NCBI RefSeq assembly: GCF_014648095.1
Contig: NZ_BMQL01000065.1
Location: forward strand, 1 to 24,838
Reading direction: 5' to 3'
Source of the DNA: Deinococcus ruber
GTDB lineage: Bacteria > Deinococcota > Deinococci > Deinococcales > Deinococcaceae
DNA length: 24,838 nucleotides
Made by a program: the position numbers and the translations under genes. Within the stretch, counting starts at the first letter, position 1. Each line of letters begins with the position of its first letter. The notes below the pieces were generated by a model that saw only the letters and a program-made list of their open reading frames with translations, was not told where the DNA came from and did not search any database. Shown here piece after piece: positions 1-6,497 of the stretch.

Positions 1-242
1 CGGGCGATGTCCAGTTCGCGCTGCAGTCGCTTGATTTCCGCCTGTTCCGTCGTCAGACCCATTTTCCCGTGACCGGGAAAGGCTACCGAGCCCTGCGTGC
101 CCAGCTCGCGAGCCCAGCGGTGCAGCGCCGAGTCACTGACGCCCAGGTTCTTGGAGACTTGGAGGAAGCTCTGGTCCGGCTCGTTCGCGAGCCGGACGGC
201 CTCCAGCTTGAACTCTTTGGTGTATTGCTTGCGTTTGGCCAT
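1..242 (-). CDS. IS3-family transposase OrfA, N-terminal part (cut by window edge)
   Basis: Reading the minus strand from the ATG at 242 gives an open frame to the window edge, about 80 residues. It begins MAKRKQYTKEFKLEAVRLA, continues with a helix-turn-helix (LGVSDSALHRWARELG) and then QAEIKRLQRELDIAR, the start of the leucine-zipper part. This is the standard layout of the small OrfA protein of IS3-family elements, which binds DNA and is normally joined to the OrfB integrase by programmed frameshifting. OrfB would lie left of the window. No stop or frameshift is seen in the visible part. The IS3-family assignment is confident; the exact group is not resolved. Confidence 0.85.
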   Translation of the reverse strand, partial: MAKRKQYTKEFKLEAVRLANEPDQSFLQVSKNLGVSDSALHRWARELGTQGSVAFPGHGKMGLTTEQAEIKRLQRELDIA

Positions 243-310
243 GCCTCACCTCGTCTTGATTCTCGAGGCGTTTCTTCAAGTACGCAAAACTGAGGTATCC
301 CCACTCGTCA
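1..310 (-). mobile_element. IS3-family insertion sequence, one end
   Basis: The OrfA start at 242 is preceded by a short non-coding leader of about 68 bp, as at IS3-family ends. Read from outside on the minus strand, the likely terminus is TGACGAGTGGGGATACCTCA (310 to 291), with the 5'-TG typical of this family. The other end is outside the window, so the exact boundary and any target duplication cannot be confirmed. Confidence 0.45.
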
Positions 311-317
311 GATGCCG

Positions 318-346
318 TTCAGGACGTACCCTGGAGTCTTTACAAT
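318..346 (+). promoter_or_regulatory. Putative promoter of the secreted-protein gene
   Basis: A good -10 box, TACAAT, lies at 341-346, with a weak -35 (TTCAGG, 318-323) 17 bp upstream. The predicted transcription start falls about 3 nt before the ATG at 356, and no convincing Shine-Dalgarno precedes that ATG, so the mRNA may be leaderless. This is motif reading only. Confidence 0.4.
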
Positions 347-355
347 ACCGGGGAC

Positions 356-2119
356 ATGATCCACGTCTCACTTCGCGCCTGTACCTTCATCGTCTGCGCC
401 GTGATGAGCTTCACGGGCATGCCGTTCACAACTGCTCTCCAGGCTCTGGCCAACCCGACGCTGTTGAAGGCCGCGGCCACCATGTACGCCACGGCGCAGG
501 TCGGCGCACTGGCCCGGGACTGGTGCCTCGTCAACGCACCCTCAGAGCGCCCCTTGATCGAGAAAGAATATGCCGCCTGGCGCGCGTCCTTTGGTCTGCC
601 CAGCATCGAATCCTACCTGCAGACCAATGCCGCTCCGCAACTGGCGCAACTGCGCGCCGCCGTGGACGAACGACGGGACCAGGTGTACGCCGAACTGAGC
701 CGTGCCAGCCAGAATCCCGTGACCGATTGCCGCAACATCCGTGCTCAGCTGACCAGTCAGATCAACCTTCCGGTTCTCCTCCCGCAGGAGTACCAGCTCA
801 CCAGCGCTCTCCGTGCGTCCATGCCAGCCCCGGCCCCTTCCGCGCCTGTGTCCGCCAGCGCCACAGCTCCGGCCCCCAGTGCCGAGCGCAGCAGGACCTT
901 CCTGACAACCACCAGATTCGACCCGGTGAGCGCCACCTACGTTCAGGGGCTGCTCGGTAAGGCGGGGGGACAACCTCCCTACCAGGGCGGCGGCACGCTC
1001 AAGACCGGGGCATATGAATGCGTGCAGCAGAACACCCATAACTTCGAGGACCTGCTGAGTGTCGTCAGCTATACCCTCACCCTGTACCCTGACCTGGGCC
1101 TGCGCTTCACGGACGGAACATTCACCGGCGCGGACACGAAGACTGCAGAACCCCTCAAAGCCTTTCAGGCCACCTACAGCTACGATAGACCCAGCGGGAA
1201 CCTCGAGATCGAGACCGATTACACCAATTATGATCTGAAGGACTACATGTATGGCAACGGCCGCTACGACGGTGTCGGAGATGATCCGCCGCTGTTCAAC
1301 ATCTTCCGGGTGCTGACCGATGCCCACGGCCAGAGCCTGATCTATGGTCAGAAGGGGTACGGGTACCGCGACGGTGACCTCACGGTGTGCCGGTATCAGG
1401 GCGCGGCCAAGGGACTCTCTCCGGTGGCGCAGGCACGGCAGGCGGCCCAGGCCGAGGTGGAGCGCTTCAACCGCTACCGGCTGAAGCCCGACGCCGGACT
1501 GAAACTCAACCAGATCGAAGGCCTGCTGCACACCTACGAGAACCAGTACGACGGCATCAACGTCATCGGCCGGGAGAGCACCACGCTGCTGCTCAAAGAC
1601 GGCACGGCGTACCTGAACCTCCGCTGGAGCCCGCATGACCTCGACGTGGCTGCGTCCCGAAACGGCGAACCGCAGGCCTGGACAAAATGGCGCCGGCAGG
1701 GGGGCGGCTACGAGCTCCTCAGCGCTGGTCACTGGACGTCCTTGAACGGCACGCTCGGGGTTCCTGCCGGTCAGAACGAAGTCCTGAGCGGCAGCTACCA
1801 ATTCATCTCCAGCTACACGTCCGGAACCCTGATGAATGGCGCCACGGCGACCACCCGGGAGGCCTACACCTTCACGTCCGGTCGACAGTACAGCCAGACG
1901 AGCAGCAGCGGTGTGGCGGGCACCCTGAATACCGGCGCCATGGTCACGACGAGCGCGGCGTCGAGTCCAGCAGACTTCACGTCAGGTACCTACGTGTTCA
2001 AGGGATACACCCTGGAGTTCCGGAGCAGGAGTGGTCAGACGAGCCGGACGTATGCGTTCTTCTGGACGAAGGACAAGAAGAGCCTGATGATCGGCGGTCA
2101 AACGTATACGCGGGAATAG
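356..2119 (+). CDS. Secreted protein of unknown function, 587 aa
   Basis: No family is recognised with confidence. The N-terminus (residues 1-32) looks like a Sec signal peptide, with a hydrophobic stretch followed by LQALA-NP as a likely cleavage site, so the protein is probably exported. Residues about 33-150 are helical and contain two Cys (WCLVNA and TDCRNIR) that could form a disulfide. Residues about 155-185 are a low-complexity Ala/Pro/Ser linker. The middle is rich in Tyr, Gly and Thr. The last 130 residues are Ser/Thr/Gly-rich and beta-like (GSYQF, REAYTF, GTYVFKGYTLEF, KKSLMIGG), resembling C-terminal beta domains seen in Deinococcus hypothetical proteins. The ATG at 356 is chosen because it starts the signal peptide. 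The gene stands alone, 46 bp from the presumed IS3 end. A long antisense frame (542-1801) is a high-GC shadow. Confidence 0.8.
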   Translation: MIHVSLRACTFIVCAVMSFTGMPFTTALQALANPTLLKAAATMYATAQVGALARDWCLVNAPSERPLIEKEYAAWRASFGLPSIESYLQTNAAPQLAQLRAAVDERRDQVYAELSRASQNPVTDCRNIRAQLTSQINLPVLLPQEYQLTSALRASMPAPAPSAPVSASATAPAPSAERSRTFLTTTRFDPVSATYVQGLLGKAGGQPPYQGGGTLKTGAYECVQQNTHNFEDLLSVVSYTLTLYPDLGLRFTDGTFTGADTKTAEPLKAFQATYSYDRPSGNLEIETDYTNYDLKDYMYGNGRYDGVGDDPPLFNIFRVLTDAHGQSLIYGQKGYGYRDGDLTVCRYQGAAKGLSPVAQARQAAQAEVERFNRYRLKPDAGLKLNQIEGLLHTYENQYDGINVIGRESTTLLLKDGTAYLNLRWSPHDLDVAASRNGEPQAWTKWRRQGGGYELLSAGHWTSLNGTLGVPAGQNEVLSGSYQFISSYTSGTLMNGATATTREAYTFTSGRQYSQTSSSGVAGTLNTGAMVTTSAASSPADFTSGTYVFKGYTLEFRSRSGQTSRTYAFFWTKDKKSLMIGGQTYTRE

Positions 2120-2337
2120 CGGTTCTTCACCGGTTCGGGGCAGCGTGAACTGACCGGGGACGTGCCGGGCCGAAGAGCGTCCATCTCACCGGGGTTCGAC
2201 CGGCCGCACGGCATCGGTGCGGGCCGGACTTCAAATGCACGAAACGGAAACGCCGGACCCGCAGAGCCCAGGCCAGAAAGGGCAGCGTCGGGTGGAACAT
2301 GCTGTCCATGCGCCCATACGGATCATCCCGTCCTGGC
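2120..2337. other. Intergenic stretch without recognised content
   Basis: Short frames occur on both strands but none has a plausible start, ribosome binding site or recognisable motif. With the relic that follows it is part of a decayed stretch between 2120 and 2923. Confidence 0.5.
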
Positions 2338-2506
2338 CGGATCTTGGTCGGCACGTCGGGCTGGACCGACCGTCACTGGCGAGGGACGGATTCTCCCGCC
2401 GGGCTGGTGCAGCGGCGGGAAAACATACCTGGCAGGGCAGCTGCTGAGGGTAGAGGTCAACGGCTCCTTCGACGCCCTCCAAAAGCAGGCAACCTACGCT
2501 TCTTGA
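2338..2506 (+). pseudogene. Relic of a DUF72 (YecE-like) gene, N-terminal end only
   Basis: The frame at 2338 reads RILVGTSGWTDRHWRG, then PAGLVQRRE. This is very close to the family N-terminal pattern (VGTSGW...HWRG...P.GL). The frame is then lost, and a different frame continues the same alignment with VEVNGSFDALQKQATYAS before a stop at 2504-2506, matching the family's VEINGSFY..P motif. At least one frameshift lies between about 2420 and 2450. DUF72 proteins are usually about 240-300 residues, so only the first fifth survives. The function of the family is not well defined. The two-frame agreement makes the call fairly safe. Confidence 0.7.
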
Positions 2507-2909
2507 CGTACCAGCGTTGCATTCGCACGAGGGGGCAGTGAGCAGTCACCTTAGAGCATTGAACGCGTTCTTAAGGGCCATTTGAAGACGCCCTCCGAAT
2601 TGACAACCCCAGGTTACAGGTGAAAGGAACGGCGATGTCGGCGAAACGCATCCACGTGCTCTGGCCTTGGCAGGATCCACCCGTCCGAATCCCCTCTCAC
2701 CCTCACGACGGACTCGCTCGCACCCTCTCCTCGACGCAGCGCATGCAGTTAACGCAGACATGATCGCTCTCCGCTCGTGGAGGATCATCTGCCGGCTCCA
2801 GGGCACGCTGAACACACTGCAGATTGTTCAATGTTTCCTGAGCGTCCACACGCCGCCTCCCGCCATTCATGCACCGTAAACTGTCAGAAGCGAATCAGGT
2901 ACACACTGT
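2507..2909. other. Intergenic stretch, no convincing gene
   Basis: A 42-codon ORF (ATG at 2636, preceded by GAAAGGAACGGCG) has a reasonable ribosome binding site but encodes nothing recognisable. Antisense frames are shadows. No transposase motif, RNA gene or clear terminator was found. Confidence 0.4.
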
Positions 2910-2915
2910 TATGCT
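2910..2915 (+). promoter_or_regulatory. Putative -10 box of the XRE-photolyase operon
   Basis: TATGCT ends 8 nt before the ATG at 2924, and no Shine-Dalgarno precedes that ATG, again suggesting a leaderless start. No good -35 is visible 16-18 bp upstream (GAAGCG), so the promoter may need an activator or the call may be wrong. Confidence 0.28.
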
Positions 2916-2923
2916 GTCAACAA

Positions 2924-3274
2924 ATGACGGCCCCCACATCCCCACTGCGCACACTCCGACTTGAACGCGGATGGACCCTGCGTCAGCTCGCCCTTCAGGT
3001 GCAAACAAGTGTGGCGTGTCTCTCCGATCTGGAGCGCGGCAAAGGCGCACACGCGGACGTCATCGTCCGGCTCGCCCAGCTGTATCAAGTCCCGCCGCAC
3101 GTCCTGTTTCAGACGCTTCCCCCAGGTCTGGCTGAACTGGTGGCCCATCCAGACACAGACTTCTCGCCAGCGTGGATTCAGACCCTCTGCCGCCTGGAAT
3201 TCCGCCGTGGCCATGATCTCAGTGCACAGGCGTGGTGGACACTCTCGGAAACCCTTCGGCAGTCGTTGCCATGA
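2924..3274 (+). CDS. XRE-family helix-turn-helix regulator, 116 aa
   Basis: Residues about 6-62 form a Cro/C1-type helix-turn-helix: [18 protein letters not shown] (helices 1-2), [15 protein letters not shown] (recognition helix with the usual S-x-L-S-x-x-E-R-G pattern), then [17 protein letters not shown]. The remaining about 50 residues are a short C-terminal extension with no known ligand-binding domain. It probably binds DNA as a dimer, and as first gene of the operon it likely controls itself and the fusion enzyme downstream. The ATG at 2924 is preferred over an in-frame start at 2777, because the homology starts right after it and the earlier residues are unlike any XRE N-terminus. Its stop overlaps the ATG of the 15-codon ORF (ATGA at 3271-3274). 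Confidence 0.8.
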   Translation: MTAPTSPLRTLRLERGWTLRQLALQVQTSVACLSDLERGKGAHADVIVRLAQLYQVPPHVLFQTLPPGLAELVAHPDTDFSPAWIQTLCRLEFRRGHDLSAQAWWTLSETLRQSLP

Positions 3275-3318
3275 CGACCCCTTTGACTCAACTCCCCATC
3301 TTCGACGAGGGCTCATGA
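3271..3318 (+). CDS. 15-codon coupling ORF between the XRE gene and the photolyase-UDG gene
   Basis: The ATG at 3271 overlaps the XRE stop (ATGA). The frame reads [15 protein letters not shown] and ends in a TGA at 3316-3318 that overlaps the ATG of the fusion gene at 3315 (ATGA again). The three reading frames are therefore stitched without a gap, an arrangement expected to couple translation by termination-reinitiation. The peptide contains QLPIF, close to the bacterial sliding-clamp pentapeptide (QLxLF). This could be coincidence or a remnant of a longer clamp-binding protein. Whether the peptide itself does anything is unknown. Confidence 0.4.
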   Translation: MTTPLTQLPIFDEGS

Positions 3319-5627
3319 CCGCGGTCGACACACACGCCCGACGCCCGCACACGCCCGTGCAGGTGGTGTGGTTCAAGAAGGATCTGCGCGTCCACGATCA
3401 TCAACCACTGCTCGAGGCGGCCGCCCGAGGCCCCGTGCTCCCGCTGTACATTTACGAGCCCGAGCAACTCAACCATCCGGAATTCGGCGGCCATCATCTG
3501 CACTATCTCAACCAGTGCCTCGCCGAGCTGAACGACGCGCTGGGTTCCCTCGGCTCCCCCCTGATCTGTCGACACGGCGAAGCAGTCCAAGTCCTTGAGG
3601 CGCTGCACCACGAAGTTGGTGCGTTTACCCTGTGGGCACACGAAGAGACCGGCAATGGCGTCAGCGACCAGCGAGACCGCCGAGTTCGTGCGTGGTGCCG
3701 CGCACGAGGGCTCCCCTTCACCGAGACGCCGCAGAACGGGGTGGTGCGGCGCATGGTCAACCGTGACGGCTGGGCGGATACCTGGGAAGCCCGTCTGGGT
3801 GTCCCTCCGCTCCCCAGTCCTGACCACCTCACACCCGTTGACCTGCCGGCCAGCGGCCTCCTGACCCACACGGATCTGGCATTTGCACCCAACCGCAAGA
3901 CCATCCCTCAGGGTGGCCGTCACACCGCCGAAGCCACCCTGGCGAGCTTCCTCAGCGCCAGGGGTGTTGGGTACCAGGCTGAGATGAGCAGTCCCCTGAC
4001 TGCCGAAGACAGTTGCTCCCGGCTCAGCGCTCCCTTGGCCTTCGGGACGCTCAGCCTGCGAGAAGTCGTGCAGGCCACCCGTCAGCGCCTCGCTGCCGTC
4101 AGCGGGGACCGAGACGCTGACCCGCGCTGGGTGCGGTCCCTGCGGGCCTTCGAGAGCCGCCTGCACTGGCATTGTCACTTCATACAGCGCCTGGAGTCCG
4201 AACCTGACATGGAGTTCCGGCCCCTCAACCGGGCCTTCGATCAGCTGCGCCCCGACTGGCATCAACTGCGCTATGACCGCTGGGCCGCCGGACAGACCGG
4301 GTATCCCTTGCAGGATGCGTGCATGCGGATGCTTGAGGCGACCGGATGGCTGAATTTCCGCATGCGGGCCATGACCATCTCCTTTGCCAGCCAACTGCTG
4401 TGGCTCCCCTGGCAGAAACCCGGCGAGTACCTGGCGCATCAGTGGCTGGACAACGAACCGGGCATTCACTGGGCGCAGGTGCAGATGCAGAGCAGCACGG
4501 TCGGCATCAACCGTGTCCGCATCTACAACCCCACCAAGCAGGCCCGCGACCAGGACCCGACCGGCACATTCATCCGCCGCTGGGTGCCGGAGTTAAGCGA
4601 TGTTCCCACCGATTTCATTCACGCGCCCTGGGAATGGAGTGGCGCGTCCCGCCTGAAGTACCCGGCCCCCATCGTGGACGCCGAGCGGGCCATGCGCGCG
4701 GCCAAAGCCAAGATCACCGCCGTCTGGCACACCGCCACGTTCCAAGCGGAAGCGCGGCGCATCTACACGCTGCATGGCAGCCGCAAGAAGGCGGTGATGC
4801 GGGCCGAGCGACTCGCCCGCGGGCTGCCGGAACGACCACGCCGCCCTGCCCCGAAACCTCGCCCAGTCTCTGTCCCTCGAACGGACACTCAGCCTAGGCT
4901 CTTTGACACGGTCAGCCCTGTGGCAGCGCCGATTGTGCCTGCACGCCTGCCGGTGTCGTGGCAGATCGCCCTGACGGACGCCTTCGCCGCCCCGTCGTTC
5001 CACCAGCTCAAAGACCTGCTGATTGCCGAGCGTGCGGCCCACACCATCTACCCACCGGCCCCCGACGTCTTCAACGCCCTGCGCCTCACACCGCTAGAGA
5101 ACGTCAAAGTCCTGATCCTGGGGCAAGACCCGTATCACGGCACTGGTCAGGCACAGGGGCTGAGTTTCAGCGTGCCACCGGGAATCCGCGTGCCACCGAG
5201 TCTGCAGAACATCTACCGCGAACTCCAGACGGACCTGCCCGGGTTCACGCCCCCTCGGCACGGCGATCTGCGCGCCTGGGCGAGTCAGGGCGTCTTGCTG
5301 CTGAATGCCGTGCTGACCGTGCGGGCGGGTGCGCCCAACAGCCACGCGGGCCTCGGGTGGGAGCCGTTCACCGACGCGGTGATCCGAGCGGTCAATGCCA
5401 AGGCGGAACGGGTGGTGTTCATCCTGTGGGGCAACTACGCCCGCAAGAAGGCCAAGCTGGTGACCGGCCCACAACACCGCATCATCGAGAGTGCCCATCC
5501 CAGCCCGCTGAGTGCCACGCAGTTTCTGGGCACTCGACCGTTCTCAAGGGCAAATGCCGCCTTGATCGACGCAGGCGAACCACCGATTGACTGGCGGGTG
5601 CCGATCTCTTCCGAACGGCACCGTTGA
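3315..5627 (+). CDS. Photolyase/cryptochrome-family protein fused to family-1 uracil-DNA glycosylase, 770 aa
   Basis: Residues 1 to about 510 are a complete photolyase/cryptochrome-type flavoprotein. They show an N-terminal antenna-type Rossmann domain starting [13 protein letters not shown] (about 17-29) with ETGNG and PQNGVVRR, then a C-terminal FAD-binding helical domain with [29 protein letters not shown] (R282, W285), WLNFRMRAM (345-353) and [22 protein letters not shown] basic, Pro-rich linker (about 500-544) contains QPRLF (526-530). Residues 545-770 are a full-length uracil-DNA glycosylase (E. coli Ung is 229 aa): GQDPYHG with catalytic Asp605, [40 protein letters not shown] and HPSPLS with His728. 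The frame is open throughout, with no internal ribosome binding site or stop. The start at 3315 begins the homology and is coupled to the upstream ORF. Expected roles are flavin-dependent repair or light sensing plus excision of uracil from deaminated cytosine. Whether the photolyase half repairs dimers cannot be told from sequence. Confidence 0.93.
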   Translation: MTAVDTHARRPHTPVQVVWFKKDLRVHDHQPLLEAAARGPVLPLYIYEPEQLNHPEFGGHHLHYLNQCLAELNDALGSLGSPLICRHGEAVQVLEALHHEVGAFTLWAHEETGNGVSDQRDRRVRAWCRARGLPFTETPQNGVVRRMVNRDGWADTWEARLGVPPLPSPDHLTPVDLPASGLLTHTDLAFAPNRKTIPQGGRHTAEATLASFLSARGVGYQAEMSSPLTAEDSCSRLSAPLAFGTLSLREVVQATRQRLAAVSGDRDADPRWVRSLRAFESRLHWHCHFIQRLESEPDMEFRPLNRAFDQLRPDWHQLRYDRWAAGQTGYPLQDACMRMLEATGWLNFRMRAMTISFASQLLWLPWQKPGEYLAHQWLDNEPGIHWAQVQMQSSTVGINRVRIYNPTKQARDQDPTGTFIRRWVPELSDVPTDFIHAPWEWSGASRLKYPAPIVDAERAMRAAKAKITAVWHTATFQAEARRIYTLHGSRKKAVMRAERLARGLPERPRRPAPKPRPVSVPRTDTQPRLFDTVSPVAAPIVPARLPVSWQIALTDAFAAPSFHQLKDLLIAERAAHTIYPPAPDVFNALRLTPLENVKVLILGQDPYHGTGQAQGLSFSVPPGIRVPPSLQNIYRELQTDLPGFTPPRHGDLRAWASQGVLLLNAVLTVRAGAPNSHAGLGWEPFTDAVIRAVNAKAERVVFILWGNYARKKAKLVTGPQHRIIESAHPSPLSATQFLGTRPFSRANAALIDAGEPPIDWRVPISSERHR

Positions 5628-5948
5628 ACCGCCGTGCCCTGTCTTCTTTAGTCGTGACGTCGTTCCAGTCGGTGCTGGGGCAGATGTGACCAGCGGGAGC
5701 GGCAGACCTGCCAGTCGAAGCGCGTTCACCGTCACCGCCCGCCCGTTGATGCGGGCCTCTCCATACGCAATCAGCGCTGAGGCGTCCCGAAGCAGCTGCC
5801 GATGGGCTTCCCACAGATCCGGACTGATGATCAGCTGCACGCGCGCGTGGCGATCTTCCAGCACGAAAAAGGCGAAGCCTTTCGCCGTGGGTGGGCGTTG
5901 CCGGGCGATCACGAGGCCTGCCGTCCACTGCTGCTGACCCTGCCGAAG
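5544..5948 (-). pseudogene. Relic of a DnaE2/ImuC-type DNA polymerase, C-terminal OB-fold part
   Basis: One minus-strand frame reads [19 protein letters not shown], then PPTAKGFAFFVLED and ISPDLWEAHRQLLRDASAL, up to about 5693. This is the C-terminal OB-fold region of error-prone DnaE2/ImuC polymerases (pattern GLV..RQRP.TAKG..F.TLED). The polymerase core, a thousand-residue part, is missing, and the 5' side runs into an IS5-type transposase relic in another frame. Past 5693 the frame runs on without similarity until 5544, antisense to the last 84 nt of the uracil-glycosylase gene. It has no start of its own. DnaE2 acts in damage-induced mutagenesis, but nothing here could work as a polymerase. 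Confidence 0.75.
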
Positions 5949-6268
5949 CTGCGATAGATGATCGCGGAGGGTTCGCTGCCACGTTGCAGCTGTACGCGGC
6001 TGAACAGCCGCAGATCGTGGACAGCGTTTTCGAAACAGTGTGCTTCGAACCAGCGGTGCGCTTGACTCCGCACGATCTCCGCTGGCGGGAGGTCATGCGG
6101 GAGAAACGCCCACTGCGACCCGGTTCGACTCATCCATCACAGCGCGTTCAGCACTTCTCGGAGCGGATACTTCCGTTGAGGTGCATCTTCTGGTGTCAAC
6201 GCCAAATAGGGCAACAGAAACGCAGATGCGTCGTCATCGATATCACTCGGGTATGGGCGGCGATCCAT
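5912..6268 (-). pseudogene. Relic of an IS5-family transposase, N-terminal half
   Basis: From the ATG at 6268 the minus strand reads [30 protein letters not shown] and REVLNAL, then an in-frame TGA (6139-6137) where the family has Arg (LRW.VRTGSQW; a CGA-to-TGA change fits). The same frame continues [33 protein letters not shown] and ends near SSSGRQA. This is the N-terminal (DUF4096-type) half of IS5-family transposases. The catalytic DDE half is absent, replaced by the DnaE2 relic at about 5912-5948. No inverted repeats or target duplication could be fixed. The element is dead. Confidence 0.8.
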
Positions 6269-6497
6269 GCCGGTATTCTGCCTGCATCAGATTCTCGATG
6301 CCACACTTGGACCGTATCTCAACCAGCTTTTTAGGCATGCTCTTCCTGTACCTGGATACAATCACGTGGGCTCTTCCATAGCGCTTTCCAAAGGATGGTG
6401 GTGGCGGCCAGCAAGAACCTCAGGTCGTGATCGGCACGCATCTCCACCCTTGCCTCACCTGAAGTACAGTTGAGTAGACTGCCGCCGACCAACCGCA
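6269..6497. other. Intergenic stretch between the IS5 relic and the GAF-GGDEF-EAL gene
   Basis: On the minus strand two short overlapping frames look protein-like (for example RADHDLRFLLAATTILWKAL, then RAHVIVSRYRKSMPKKLVE), and the stretch is poorer in GC than its surroundings. They may be scraps of a mobile element but I could not assign them. No terminator for the 6498 gene is obvious. Confidence 0.3.

Noticed and set aside
542..1801. Long antisense frame (419 aa) opposite the secreted-protein gene
   Set aside because: High-GC shadow: no motif or ribosome binding site, while the plus strand has a signal peptide and coherent domains.
2961..3314. Longer N-terminus for the photolyase-UDG protein (888 aa frame)
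   Set aside because: It would overlap the XRE gene in another frame; the extra residues show no photolyase similarity, and the ATG at 3315 starts the homology and is coupled to the upstream ORF.
3288..4469. Long antisense frame (393 aa) opposite the photolyase part
   Set aside because: Mirror of a strongly conserved coding sequence; no own start signals or motifs.
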